Source: SLQH01 sp964612995
Lineage (GTDB): Bacteria > Planctomycetota > UBA11346
Direction of reading: 5' to 3'
DNA length: 55,370 nt
NCBI GenBank assembly: GCA_964612995.1
Contig: CAZTGE010000009.1
Location: 1-55,370 of the forward strand
Shown here: positions 7,988 through 16,519 of the stretch, piece by piece
Numbering within the stretch: position 1 is the stretch's first letter
How the letters are laid out: every line of letters starts with the position of its first letter
Translations under genes and position numbers: made by a program
Notes under the pieces: model-generated
What the model saw: only the letters and a program-made list of their open reading frames with translations
The model's database searches: none
What the model was told of the DNA's origin: nothing

Positions 7988-10900
7988 GTGCAGTCCATCC
8001 GAGCTCTGTTCAGGACTCATTTCTGTATCGTGGCCTTCGGCCTGACCGCGGCCGTGACCGCTGCCGAGCCGGCCGATCCGATCGCCGGGCTCGAGCAGAT
8101 CCGGGATGGGCTGCGTGAGCGTTGCGACGCCCGTCTGGCAGCCGATGCCGCGACCGAGGCCCCGCGTGAGTTCGTGTTCACCTTCGACAAGGGCGTCGGA
8201 CGCAAGGGCCGGCCGATGACGCTGGTGCTGCAGCATATCGGCGGGCAATGGGCCGCGCCGCGGCTGACCGGCGCGAGCGTCGATCGCATCGATTGTTCCG
8301 GGCTGGAGCTCGTCGATGGGCAGCTGAACGGGACGATCCGCTTCGACTGGGTTAGCGCCGCGCAGGAAGGCGGCGAGCTCGAGTCCGCGAGTCAGAGCTA
8401 TCGCGTCGATGCGCGGGTCGCACAGATCGAGCGGCGACTCGTGCTCACGCTGCACGATTTCCTCGCCGGCAAGGACTGGCAACTGGCCTATCGCCCGACG
8501 GATACCGGCTGGACCTTCGACCGTGACCTGGCGCTCATCGACGAGTGGGAGACCTGGGGGCCGTTCGAACGCGATATCCCCGATCTGGTCCCCGACGCGG
8601 ACGGGAACCATGCAGTCACCATCACCGCACGGCGCCTGCCGGACCCCAAGACGGAGGGCAAGGCGGACCGGCACGTCGAGGCCTATGATGAGAACGGCCA
8701 TCCGGTGATCACCTTCGCGTTCACCATCGTCCACGGGCGCGTGGGCAGCACCTGGTTGCGGCGCGCCGCGGGCGGCAAGCATATGTTGGGCAACGCGACC
8801 GACGTGCTCAGCGGTGCGGTCCAGACCCACACCATCGCCGGCACCTATCACGCCACCGGCAGCGCTGGCGAGTGGACCGGCGATGTGTCCGGCCCCATCC
8901 GGCCCGGTCAACGCGACACCGGGCCGCTCGATCAGCTGGTCGAAGGGGTCGACCGCGACGCGTCCGCCTGGTATGCGGCCCGGGTCTACAGGCAGATCCG
9001 CGCTCTCGACCGGGTGCTGCGTCATTACCCCCAGCCGATCCAGGCGGCGATCGATCGCACCCTGGTCCCCGATCCGGAGATCGCGGACGCCGAGACGGTC
9101 GCGGTCTACGTCGAGCATCTGCACGCGCTCGCCCGCAGCCTGGTCGCGGGCGATCCGGATCCCGTCCACAGCGGCGCGGTCCGGCCCGACGATCCCGCCT
9201 TCGGTCCCTACGTGGCGACCGGCGAGCTGGGCGACAATCGCCTGCCGGCGCACGCCGACGGACCCCAGCGCTGGGCTCACCCGGCCGGCTGGCGCTTCTG
9301 CGGCCCCTTCCCCTTGTTCGACGAGGCCGCCGATGTCCGCCTGCCAGAGCTCAGCGACCGGGCCGATGCCGCCTATGCCCGTGAACGGATGTACATCGAC
9401 GCCGAGGGCACGGTGAGCCAGGAGACCGACCCGGCGCAGTGGATCGACGCCAGCGTCGACGGCGCGGTGGTCGCGGCGCCGCCGGTACGCGTGGCGAGTT
9501 CGGGTGGGATGCGCAGCTTCGTGTGGTACGCCCGCACCCGGATCGAGAGCGAGGCGGCGCGCGAGGTGCAGCTCGCGCTGCGCGCGCACGGCCAGGTGAC
9601 GGTGTGGATCGACGACCGGCCGGTCTACCGCAACCACGAGAGCACCGGGCCGCAACCGGTGGTGTTCCCGGTGGCGCTGAACGCGGGCAGCAACCGCATC
9701 CTGGTGCGGGTGGCCAGCAGTGTCGCCTCGGGTCGCTACTACGAGACCTTCCACTACACCGACGGCTATCGCCACCGGCCGCAGGGGCGGATCGATTTCA
9801 CCTCGTTCGCCATGCACCTGTGCCTCGCCGGCCAACCCGGCGCGAGCCGCGCGGGCTCGACGGCGGTGGCCGCCCCGGCCGATGGGCCGCGGGGCTATCG
9901 CAATCACTGGGACGGTCGCTTCCCCGAGGCCGATCCGCCGCTGGCCTTCGACATCGAGGACGGGACCAACGTGGCCTGGAATGTCGCGCTGCCGCTGGGC
10001 ACGGCCGATCCGGTGATCCGCGATGGGCGGATCTACCTCACGGCCGAGCCGCACCACGTCTTCTGCATCGATGCCGCGAGCGGGGAGACGCTGTGGACGC
10101 GCCAGGTCAGCGTGCTCGAACTCGAGGCGCCCGAGCTCGCGCAAGCAGGCGCGGACCGGCTCGGGGACTACGTCGCGGCGATGCGTCGGGTCGCGAATCT
10201 GCGCTGGGAGGCGAAGAAAGACGAAGAGCAGCGCGATGCGCTCGGCTCGCAGGCCGATGCGCTCGAGGCCGAATGGGCCGATTTCGCCCAGGCGCTCGAG
10301 CAGGCGGGGATCAACGCGGAGGGTCCGACCGCCCCGGTCGCGCCGGTGGTCACCGCCGACGCGGTCTACGTGCATTTCGGCACCGGCGTCGCGGCCTGCT
10401 TCGATCACGCCGGCCAGCGCCGCTGGCTGGTGCCGACTGCCGGCTGGTCACAGGACGGGATGGGCCAACCGGTCTTCATCGACGGGGCCTATGTGATCCA
10501 GCTGCATCTCTGCGACGGCAAGAAGGAGCCGGGTACGCGCTTCGCCGTGCGGGCGCTCGATGCCGCGGATGGCAGCACGCGGTGGACCGCGACCGTCCCG
10601 GCCAAGCGTACGATCATCGATGACCGTTTCGAGCCGCCCGCGAGCCCCGGTCCCGGGCTGGGGGTGATGCGACTGCGCAACACGCAGAGCGGGCAGCGCC
10701 GCGACGTGATCATCACCGGTGCCGGCGTTGTGCTCGACGCCGCGACCGGCGAGCTGTTGCACCGTGACATCCTGCCGGTGGTCGGCAACCGCGGTGGGCC
10801 CTACGTCGACGGCGATCGGGTCTATGCGGTGTCGCTCATCGGCGAGACCGCGGTCGAACTGTGGTTGGATGACGCCGGCCGCGTCGGCGCGCGGCCGCTG

Positions 10901-12148
10901 TGGGCCAACCGCCACACCAGCGGGCGTGGCTCGCTCAAGGCCAATCACCAGTGGCCAGCCAAGAACTGGATGAAGGGTCCGCTGATCCATGACGGGCGGA
11001 TCTACCAGTCGCTGGTCGATCGCGCCCACGTGCCGCAGCACTACCCCTGCCCGTGGCAGGAGCTGGATATATGGGACACTGCGACCGGGGCCAGGCTGGC
11101 CCGGCGGCGCAGGGTCTTCGAGAGCTGCACCGACCCGACCATCGCCCCGACCCTGGCCGGGGTCTATATCGCGGTTGCGGACGGCGGCGACCCCCTGCCG
11201 GGCTTCCACGGCACCACCGAGTACGCCCAGCTCGCCTTCCTCGGTGCCGACGTCGAGGCCTTCCCGGTGACCCGCTTCCGCTTGCCGGGCAAGAAGCTGC
11301 GCGCCGCGCCCGTGTTCGCCGGGTCGCGGATGTATCTCCGGCTCTACGACGGGCTCTACTGCATCGCGGTGAGCGACGCCGCCGGCGAGCAGTATGTCGA
11401 GGAGGTCAAAGCGCAGACGCTGTTCGCCGAGATCCCGCTGCGCGAGCCGCCGCCACCCGTGAAGGTGATCCCGGCTGCGGCGATGGAGCTGACGACCGAC
11501 GCGCCGCTCGACCGGCTGCATCCCGGGACCATCGCCCGGTCCTGGCTCGCCTGCGGTCCGATCCCCAGTCAGGCGCCCGGCGAGCACCTCGCCGCCCTCG
11601 GTGGCCCGGCAGAGGCGGCCCCGGCACCGGGCGAGACGATCACCGTGGGCTCGAGCAGCTACACCTTCAGCCCGGTGGAAAAGCGGCATCTGGGCATCGA
11701 CCGCCACGGCTACGCGCACAACCTCGACGTGCTCGGATCGGTCGGCGGCAAGGGCTCGAGCGTGAGTTACTTCTACTGTGTGCTGGAGAACAGCGAGGTG
11801 CGGACCATGCGCTTCGGGCTTGACGGCGGCGGGGTCCGGGCCTGGCTCAACGGGGTCGAGATCACCGACAAGGACATCCTCGACCTCGAGCTCGGGACCT
11901 ACCGCCTGCTGATCCGCAGCGAGGTCGGGCGATTACCTCCCTTCGCGCGCAACAGCAAGATCGCGATCGCGCCGAGCTTCACCGGCACGGATCACCCCGC
12001 GCTCGACTACGCGGCCTGGGCCAGCCAGGTGGAGGCGCTGCGCGATCGCTTCGAGCAGCTGATCCGCGATCACGCCGGCACCGAGATCGCGAGCCGGGCC
12101 CGGCTCTACCTCCAGGCGGTGGCGACCTACCGCGAGCAGAAGCGCTGA
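7988..12148 (+). CDS. Large exported PQQ-like beta-propeller protein
   Basis: 1386 residues. Starting at GTG 7988 (GAGGGG upstream), residues 1-27 form a signal peptide with an Ala-rich end before AEPAD, so the protein should reach the periplasm or cell surface. The N-terminal half is unassigned. Around residues 510-600 is a beta-sandwich of PA14/glycoside-binding type (VTVWIDDRPVYRNHES, NAGSNRILVRVASS). From about residue 640 there are PQQ-like propeller blades, e.g. VIRDGRIYLTAEPHHVFCID followed by AASGETLWTR, with DAADGSTRWTATVPAK and DAATGELL later. A second small sandwich lies near the C-terminus. Such proteins are abundant in Planctomycetes, Verrucomicrobia and Lentisphaerae and mostly have no known function; an enzyme role is not shown. 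It is divergent from etfB and convergent with the small lipoprotein gene. Confidence 0.8.
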   Translation: MQSIRALFRTHFCIVAFGLTAAVTAAEPADPIAGLEQIRDGLRERCDARLAADAATEAPREFVFTFDKGVGRKGRPMTLVLQHIGGQWAAPRLTGASVDRIDCSGLELVDGQLNGTIRFDWVSAAQEGGELESASQSYRVDARVAQIERRLVLTLHDFLAGKDWQLAYRPTDTGWTFDRDLALIDEWETWGPFERDIPDLVPDADGNHAVTITARRLPDPKTEGKADRHVEAYDENGHPVITFAFTIVHGRVGSTWLRRAAGGKHMLGNATDVLSGAVQTHTIAGTYHATGSAGEWTGDVSGPIRPGQRDTGPLDQLVEGVDRDASAWYAARVYRQIRALDRVLRHYPQPIQAAIDRTLVPDPEIADAETVAVYVEHLHALARSLVAGDPDPVHSGAVRPDDPAFGPYVATGELGDNRLPAHADGPQRWAHPAGWRFCGPFPLFDEAADVRLPELSDRADAAYARERMYIDAEGTVSQETDPAQWIDASVDGAVVAAPPVRVASSGGMRSFVWYARTRIESEAAREVQLALRAHGQVTVWIDDRPVYRNHESTGPQPVVFPVALNAGSNRILVRVASSVASGRYYETFHYTDGYRHRPQGRIDFTSFAMHLCLAGQPGASRAGSTAVAAPADGPRGYRNHWDGRFPEADPPLAFDIEDGTNVAWNVALPLGTADPVIRDGRIYLTAEPHHVFCIDAASGETLWTRQVSVLELEAPELAQAGADRLGDYVAAMRRVANLRWEAKKDEEQRDALGSQADALEAEWADFAQALEQAGINAEGPTAPVAPVVTADAVYVHFGTGVAACFDHAGQRRWLVPTAGWSQDGMGQPVFIDGAYVIQLHLCDGKKEPGTRFAVRALDAADGSTRWTATVPAKRTIIDDRFEPPASPGPGLGVMRLRNTQSGQRRDVIITGAGVVLDAATGELLHRDILPVVGNRGGPYVDGDRVYAVSLIGETAVELWLDDAGRVGARPLWANRHTSGRGSLKANHQWPAKNWMKGPLIHDGRIYQSLVDRAHVPQHYPCPWQELDIWDTATGARLARRRRVFESCTDPTIAPTLAGVYIAVADGGDPLPGFHGTTEYAQLAFLGADVEAFPVTRFRLPGKKLRAAPVFAGSRMYLRLYDGLYCIAVSDAAGEQYVEEVKAQTLFAEIPLREPPPPVKVIPAAAMELTTDAPLDRLHPGTIARSWLACGPIPSQAPGEHLAALGGPAEAAPAPGETITVGSSSYTFSPVEKRHLGIDRHGYAHNLDVLGSVGGKGSSVSYFYCVLENSEVRTMRFGLDGGGVRAWLNGVEITDKDILDLELGTYRLLIRSEVGRLPPFARNSKIAIAPSFTGTDHPALDYAAWASQVEALRDRFEQLIRDHAGTEIASRARLYLQAVATYREQKR

Positions 12149-12175
12149 GCTCAGCGGGCCCCGCGTGGCGGGGCC
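12143..12175. terminator. Bidirectional terminator-like structure between convergent genes
   Basis: Both stop codons of the convergent pair lie in the 14-bp palindrome CGCTGAGCTCAGCG (12143-12156). Next to it, GGCCCCGC (12157-12164) pairs with GCGGGGCC (12168-12175) across a GTG loop. The stem extends outward by four more pairs with one bulged G. No T-run is present. The position between the propeller and lipoprotein genes fits transcription termination in both directions. Confidence 0.5.
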
Positions 12176-12495
12176 GCTGGCGGCAGACGCACCGAGCGGA
12201 AGCCCACGTGCATCAGTGCCCGGGCCAGGCGTTGGCGATACCGCGGGTGCAGGGGCGCGGCCGCGGTGACCTCGACGTGGCGGTCGGGGTCGAGCCCGGA
12301 GAGCGCCGTTTCGAGCGCCTCCGGCTCGTTGGCGGCGAAGCGGCGCAGGTCGTCGTGGACCACGATGCTGCCGTCGGTCGCGACCTGCAGCAGCAGCGGT
12401 TGACGGGTGAAGCTGCGCGGCGGCGGGCGGCCACCGCCGCAGGCGACGGTGGCCAGCAGCAACGCCAGGGTCGCGGTGAGGTTGCGCAGGCTCAT
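12151..12495 (-). CDS. Small putative lipoprotein or secreted protein, ExbD-like C-terminus possible
   Basis: 114 residues. A signal sequence (NLTATLALLLATVAC) ends at Cys19, a marginal lipobox (T-V-A-C), so it is either a lipoprotein or an ordinary secreted protein. The rest, PLLLQVATDGSIVVHDD through RALMHVGFRSVRL, resembles the periplasmic domain of ExbD/TolR, which has a strand-helix-strand fold with a DG turn and an 'aG...v.l' end. The N-terminal anchor of a true ExbD is replaced by the signal sequence, so this is only a fold-level suggestion. ATG 12495 overlaps the adk stop by 4 nt, so the two genes are co-transcribed. No function can be assigned. Confidence 0.6.
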   Translation of the reverse strand: MSLRNLTATLALLLATVACGGGRPPPRSFTRQPLLLQVATDGSIVVHDDLRRFAANEPEALETALSGLDPDRHVEVTAAAPLHPRYRQRLARALMHVGFRSVRLPPAAPPRGAR

Positions 12496-13157
12496 CCGTC
12501 CTGGGCGGCCGCGGCGAGGCGTTCGAGGATCTCGTCGCGGACGGCTGCGATCGGGCGTTCGCCGTCGACGGTGACCATCCGTGGTCGTCCGGCTTCCGTT
12601 TCGAGCTGGCGGTAGTAGCCGGTGAGCTGTTCGGTGCGTTCGTGGTAGACGCGCAGCCGGTCGCGGATCGTCGCCTCGCGATCGTCCTCACGCTGGACCA
12701 GCGGCTCGCCGGTGACGTCGTCGCGTTCGGGTTCGCGCGGGGGGTTGTAGATCACGTGATAGACACGGCCAGAGGCGGGATGGATCCGCCGACCGCTCAG
12801 GCGCTCGACCACCGCCGCGTCGGACACGGTCATCTCGACCACCGCATCGACCATCACCCCGGCTTCGCGCGCGCCTTGGGCCTGGGCCAGCGTGCGGGGA
12901 AAGCCATCGAGCAGGAAGCCCGAGGCACAGTCGGGCTCGGTAATGCGGCTGGTGACCAGCCCGATGATGATGTCGTCGCCGACCAGCTCGCCGGCATCGA
13001 TGACCGCCTTGGCTTGACGACCGAGCTCGGTGCCGGCCGCGATCGCAGCACGCAGCATGTCGCCGGTCGAGATCTGGGGGATGGCGTAGGCTTCGCAGAT
13101 GTAACGGGCCTGGGTGCCTTTGCCGGCGCCGGGGGGGCCGATGAGGACGATCCGCAT
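12492..13157 (-). CDS. adk: Adenylate kinase
   Basis: Catalyses ATP + AMP to 2 ADP in the cytoplasm. 221 residues, the long-LID form. P-loop GPPGAGKGTQ at 7-16, AMP-site ISTGDMLRAA, core GFLLDGFPRTLAQA, and a LID with SGRRIHPASGRVYHVIYNPP followed by RDDVTGEPLVQREDD. The LID has no zinc-binding Cys residues, so it is the hydrogen-bonded Gram-negative type. ATG 13157 has AGGAG 7 nt upstream and the family start MRIVLIGPPG; the upstream in-frame extension is unlike Adk. A small lipoprotein gene overlaps its 3' end. Divergent from the rhodanese gene. Confidence 0.97.
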   Translation of the reverse strand: MRIVLIGPPGAGKGTQARYICEAYAIPQISTGDMLRAAIAAGTELGRQAKAVIDAGELVGDDIIIGLVTSRITEPDCASGFLLDGFPRTLAQAQGAREAGVMVDAVVEMTVSDAAVVERLSGRRIHPASGRVYHVIYNPPREPERDDVTGEPLVQREDDREATIRDRLRVYHERTEQLTGYYRQLETEAGRPRMVTVDGERPIAAVRDEILERLAAAAQDG

Positions 13158-13263
13158 GGACGGCTCCTGGATCAGGGGGCGCGCACTCTGTCTGCGGGAC
13201 GCGCACGGACAAGCCCCCGCCACATGGGCGGAGGCGGGACAAACGGGTCGGACGGACAGGGCG

Positions 13264-13269
13264 TATTAT
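13264..13269 (+). promoter_or_regulatory. Possible -10 box of the rhodanese gene
   Basis: TATTAT, one base off the sigma70 -10 consensus, lies 60 nt before the rhodanese ATG in the 171-bp adk/rhodanese divergent gap. No matching -35 was found. Confidence 0.25.
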
Positions 13270-13328
13270 GGGGTGCCACGCGGGACGAATCCAGCCCGGA
13301 TCAATCCGCCCGGATCGGGAGCACAGCC

Positions 13329-14204
13329 ATGAAGACCGTTCTCATCACATCATGTATGCTGGTTGTAGCCATGAACCACTACGCCTGCCAGGGGGCCGAG
13401 GCTGGCGAGGGGGAGAGCGCGGTCGACCATGCCGAGCTGGTTGCGCTGATCGAAGCGCAGGAGGCCACGCTGCTCGACGCCAACGGCACGCGCTCGTATG
13501 AGCGCGCCCACATCCCCGGCGCGATCGACTTTGCCAGGGCCGAGAAGGCCGGAACCCTGGCCGAACAGCTCCCGGCGGAGAAAGACGCCTTGATCGTCGC
13601 CTACTGCGGTGGACCCGGCTGCAAGGCCTACACCAAGGCCACCGGGCGCGCACGCGAGCTCGGCTACACCAATGTGAAGCACTTCCCCGGCGGTATCCGG
13701 GGGTGGACCGCGGCGCAGGAGAAGGAGGCGGCCGCGGCGAGCGGCGATGCCGTCGAGCGCTTCCCGGCCGTGACCCACCCGGAGCTGGTGCAGGCGCTGG
13801 AAGCCGGAGCGGTGCCACTGGATGCCAACGGGACCGCCTCGTACGAGAAAGGCCACATCCCTGGCGCGCTCGATTACGCAGCGCTCTCGAGCGCCGATGA
13901 GCTGGCAGATGCGCTGCCAGACGACAAGGCGACGACCATCATCGCCTATTGTGGCGGTCCGCGGTGCATGGCCTACAAGGCGGCGGCCGAAGCCGCGGCC
14001 GCACTCGGCTATACCGACGTGAAGCACTACCCCGGCGGGATCAGCGGCTGGCGCGAGCACGCCGATGCCGGCGCGACGAAGACGAGCGCCTGCGGCGCCT
14101 GCGGTGGTGGGGGATGCGGTGCGTGCGGGGCAGCGAAGCCCAAGGCCGCGGCCGGTTGCGGCGCGGGCGGCTGTTCGACTGGCGAGGCCGAGGAGGCGAT
14201 GTAG
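13329..14204 (+). CDS. Exported tandem rhodanese with Cys-rich tail
   Basis: 291 residues. The N-terminus (VLITSCMLVVAM) is a probable export signal; AC at 19-20 could be a weak lipobox. Two rhodanese domains follow, each with an intact active-site loop: YCGGPGCKAY (C93, C98) and YCGGPRCMAY (C208, C213). Each has the DANGT-SYE...HIPGA entry motif and a GY-x-x-VKHFPGGIRGW or GYTDVKHYPGGISGW exit. The two halves are clearly an internal duplication. After about residue 250 comes a Gly/Cys-rich tail with six cysteines (CGAC, CGAC and CGAGGC spacings), which could bind a metal or carry persulfide. The partner and substrate are unknown. ATG 13329 has GGGAG upstream. GH28 follows after 9 bp. Confidence 0.85.
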   Translation: MKTVLITSCMLVVAMNHYACQGAEAGEGESAVDHAELVALIEAQEATLLDANGTRSYERAHIPGAIDFARAEKAGTLAEQLPAEKDALIVAYCGGPGCKAYTKATGRARELGYTNVKHFPGGIRGWTAAQEKEAAAASGDAVERFPAVTHPELVQALEAGAVPLDANGTASYEKGHIPGALDYAALSSADELADALPDDKATTIIAYCGGPRCMAYKAAAEAAAALGYTDVKHYPGGISGWREHADAGATKTSACGACGGGGCGACGAAKPKAAAGCGAGGCSTGEAEEAM

Positions 14205-14213
14205 AAGTGGAGG

Positions 14214-15782
14214 ATGCAACACGACGCCTTCCGCATCTCCATCGCCACGTGTGGCGCCATCGGTGATGGCGCCACCCTCGCAACCGCCGCGATCCAGGAC
14301 GCGCTCGATCAGGCCGGGGAGGCGGGCGGCGGAACGGTGTTCGTGCCGCCGGGTACCTGGCTCACGGGCACCGTCTTCCTCCGTTCGGGGACCACGCTCG
14401 AGCTGCATCCGGCAGCGCGCATCCTCGGTAGCCCCGACCTCGCGGCCTACACCCAACGCAGCTGGGGCCAGCATATCGACCGCACCCCCTGGCACCTGAT
14501 CGCCGTCTGTGGCGTGCGCGATGTGCGGATCACCGGAGGCGGCACGATCGACGGCAACGGGCCCGCCTTCTGGGAGCCCTGTGTCGACGACCCCGCGCGA
14601 CGGGATCCGGAACGCGTGCCGCCGGGCGCATATGGCGGACTGGATCCGATCACCTGCGTACCCGAACGGCACGCCGGCACGCCGCAGGCGACCCTGGCGT
14701 GGATCCGCGCGAACAAGGAACGACGCCCATCACCGATGATCGAGATCACCGAATGCGAGAATGTGCGCATCGACAACGTGCACATCACCAATTCCGCCGG
14801 CTGGCTGCTGCATCTGCACAACAGCCACCGGCTGTGGATCACCGGCGTGCGCTTGAGTGCCAACCTCATGGGGCCGAACAACGATGGTTTCGATATCACC
14901 GGCTGTCAGGACGTGCTGGTCAGTGATTGCCATCTGTCGTGCTGTGACGATGCGATCTGCGTCAAGACCACGCCTGATTCGCAGCCGATCGAACGGGTCA
15001 CGGTCACCAATTGCGTCATCCGCACCCGCTGCGTGGCGCTCAAGTTCGGGTGCGCGGAAACCTTCCATGACTTCAAGCAGGTGACCTTCAGCAATTGCGT
15101 CGTCTACGAGTCGAGCCGGGCGGTGGGTATCTACACCAAACGAGGCGGCAACATCGACGATGTGACCATCAGCAACATCGTCTGCGATACACGCAACCCC
15201 TTCGTGATGAATCGGCCGATCCACATCCAGGCCAGGGTGCCGCCGACCGAGGACGGCGTCGCGCCCGGTCGGATCCGCAACGTGATCATCCAGGGCGTCG
15301 TCTGCCGCACCGATGGACGGATGCTGTTGAGCGCCGAGCAGCAGGGCCAGATCGACGGGGTGGTGATCCGCGATCTGCAGGTCGAGCTGCCGATGCTCGA
15401 CGATCCGGCGTTGCTCGCCGATCGGGTGAGCTGCGGTCAGTTGCCGCACGAGCATCCGGATGTGGTCGCGGCGCGGGCGGTGGTGGTGGCCAAGAACATC
15501 GATCGCCTGGTACTCGACAACCTGATGGTGCGCTGGCCGCAGACCGACAGCGCGGGGCGGATGGTGGTGCCGGCTGACTGGTCCTTCCCGCTGAAGGCCT
15601 GCAATGGGATGTTCGATGCCTTCTTCGCTCGCGAGGAATTCGCGACCGAGGCGCTCCCGCCCTTCGCGTTGACCTGGGCCCGCGGCGTGCGCGGCGGCTA
15701 CCTCAGCGCGCCGACCGCCGTCCCGGCGCCGGGCGCGCCGGCACATGACCATGCGCAGTGCGACTGGCCCATGCGCGACTGA
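14214..15782 (+). CDS. Glycoside hydrolase family 28 (polygalacturonase-like) protein
   Basis: 522 residues, right-handed beta-helix. The N-terminal CGAIGDGATLATAAIQDAL and GGGTVFVPPGTWLTG are typical of GH28. The catalytic acids are recognisable: NNDGFD (D224) and CCDDA (D245, D246), with the family's 21-residue spacing. The usual GHG histidine strand reads RCVALKFG, so that His is absent, as in some distant bacterial GH28 members; the exact substrate is therefore open (pectic or other uronic or rhamnosyl glycans). No signal peptide is seen at this start, so it may act on imported oligosaccharides. ATG 14214 directly follows GTGGAGG, an unusually tight ribosome-site spacing. A strong hairpin lies inside codons 13-21. 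The nearby sulfatase suggests polysaccharide use. Confidence 0.88.
   Translation: MQHDAFRISIATCGAIGDGATLATAAIQDALDQAGEAGGGTVFVPPGTWLTGTVFLRSGTTLELHPAARILGSPDLAAYTQRSWGQHIDRTPWHLIAVCGVRDVRITGGGTIDGNGPAFWEPCVDDPARRDPERVPPGAYGGLDPITCVPERHAGTPQATLAWIRANKERRPSPMIEITECENVRIDNVHITNSAGWLLHLHNSHRLWITGVRLSANLMGPNNDGFDITGCQDVLVSDCHLSCCDDAICVKTTPDSQPIERVTVTNCVIRTRCVALKFGCAETFHDFKQVTFSNCVVYESSRAVGIYTKRGGNIDDVTISNIVCDTRNPFVMNRPIHIQARVPPTEDGVAPGRIRNVIIQGVVCRTDGRMLLSAEQQGQIDGVVIRDLQVELPMLDDPALLADRVSCGQLPHEHPDVVAARAVVVAKNIDRLVLDNLMVRWPQTDSAGRMVVPADWSFPLKACNGMFDAFFAREEFATEALPPFALTWARGVRGGYLSAPTAVPAPGAPAHDHAQCDWPMRD
14251..14275 (+). promoter_or_regulatory. Perfect 11-bp hairpin inside the first codons of the GH28 gene
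   Basis: GTGGCGCCATC (14251-14261) pairs exactly with GATGGCGCCAC (14265-14275) around a GGT loop, 38-62 nt into the gene. The codons encode the conserved CGAIGDGAT stretch, so part of the match may be chance. An 11-bp GC-rich stem here would be expected to slow translation or transcription between the rhodanese and GH28 genes. Confidence 0.4.
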
Positions 15783-15790
15783 GCGGCCGG

Positions 15791-16441
15791 TCAATCGCGC
15801 AGTTCGAGCGGCAGGTGGCCGATCTCGTTGTAGCTGAGGGGGACCACCTCGCCGCCGGCGTGGACGATCAGTCGGGTGATCCCGGCATGGGTGGTATCGA
15901 GCACACTCCAGGCGACCGGGTCGACCGCTGCGCAGCGGCACCAGATGTAGCGGATGAGGTTGCCGTGGATGACCACCAGTTCGTGGCGCGTGCCTTTGGC
16001 CAGCGGGCGGACGAGCTTGTGCAGGGCGGCTTCGGCCTGGGCGTTCATGGTCAGGCGCTGGCCGGCCTGGGGGCAGCGCGCGATGAGCCGCGAACGCAGA
16101 TCGGCCTGCATCCACAGCCGGCCGCGCAGCTGCCGGTAGTTCATGCCGCGGTGGACCGCCGGTTCCTCGAGGTCGCTGTGCAACAGCCCGGGCAGCACCT
16201 CGCACAGCACGCGCAAGCGCCGCCGCGACGCGGCGGGGAAATGCGCGGCAGCGATGGCGGCGCTCTCGATCGCGCGTGGCAGGGTGGAGCTGACGATGCT
16301 GTTCATCGGCTGCGGCGCCAGCGCCTCTGCGGCAGTGGCGATCTGATCACGGCCGCGCTGGGTCAACGCACCGTGATCGGGATGATCCTGGTCGTGGACG
16401 TAGGCGCCGTGGCGCAGCAGATAGAGGTATCGTGTTCCCAC
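15791..16441 (-). CDS. Histidine phosphatase family protein
   Basis: 216 residues of the phosphoglycerate-mutase-like superfamily. The phosphohistidine motif LLRHGAY lies at 8-14, followed by LTQRGRDQ. Later come VSSTLPRAIESA (the second Arg) and the second His in VVIHGNLIRYIW. The substrate is unknown; SixA, CobC and broad phosphatases share this pattern, and no cobalamin genes are nearby. The start is taken as GTG 16441, with GGAGG about 12 nt upstream, because the LLRHG motif must follow within a few residues. Convergent with GH28 (8-bp gap) and downstream of the sulfatase on the same strand. Confidence 0.85.
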   Translation of the reverse strand: MGTRYLYLLRHGAYVHDQDHPDHGALTQRGRDQIATAAEALAPQPMNSIVSSTLPRAIESAAIAAAHFPAASRRRLRVLCEVLPGLLHSDLEEPAVHRGMNYRQLRGRLWMQADLRSRLIARCPQAGQRLTMNAQAEAALHKLVRPLAKGTRHELVVIHGNLIRYIWCRCAAVDPVAWSVLDTTHAGITRLIVHAGGEVVPLSYNEIGHLPLELRD

Positions 16442-16519
16442 AGACGGGTCGCCTCCGGTCGCTGATGATACGCCGATCGACGGCTGATGCGAGGCGCGGG
16501 CGGCGGTCTCAGAGCCGGG

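Noticed and set aside
7910..10408. 832-codon open frame on the minus strand opposite the propeller gene, and similar long frames (e.g. 23441-25819 and 36201-38639 minus)
   Set aside because: High-GC antisense shadows of strong genes: composition rich in H, R, G, D, Q; no domain seen; no ribosome site; the sense-strand gene is well supported.
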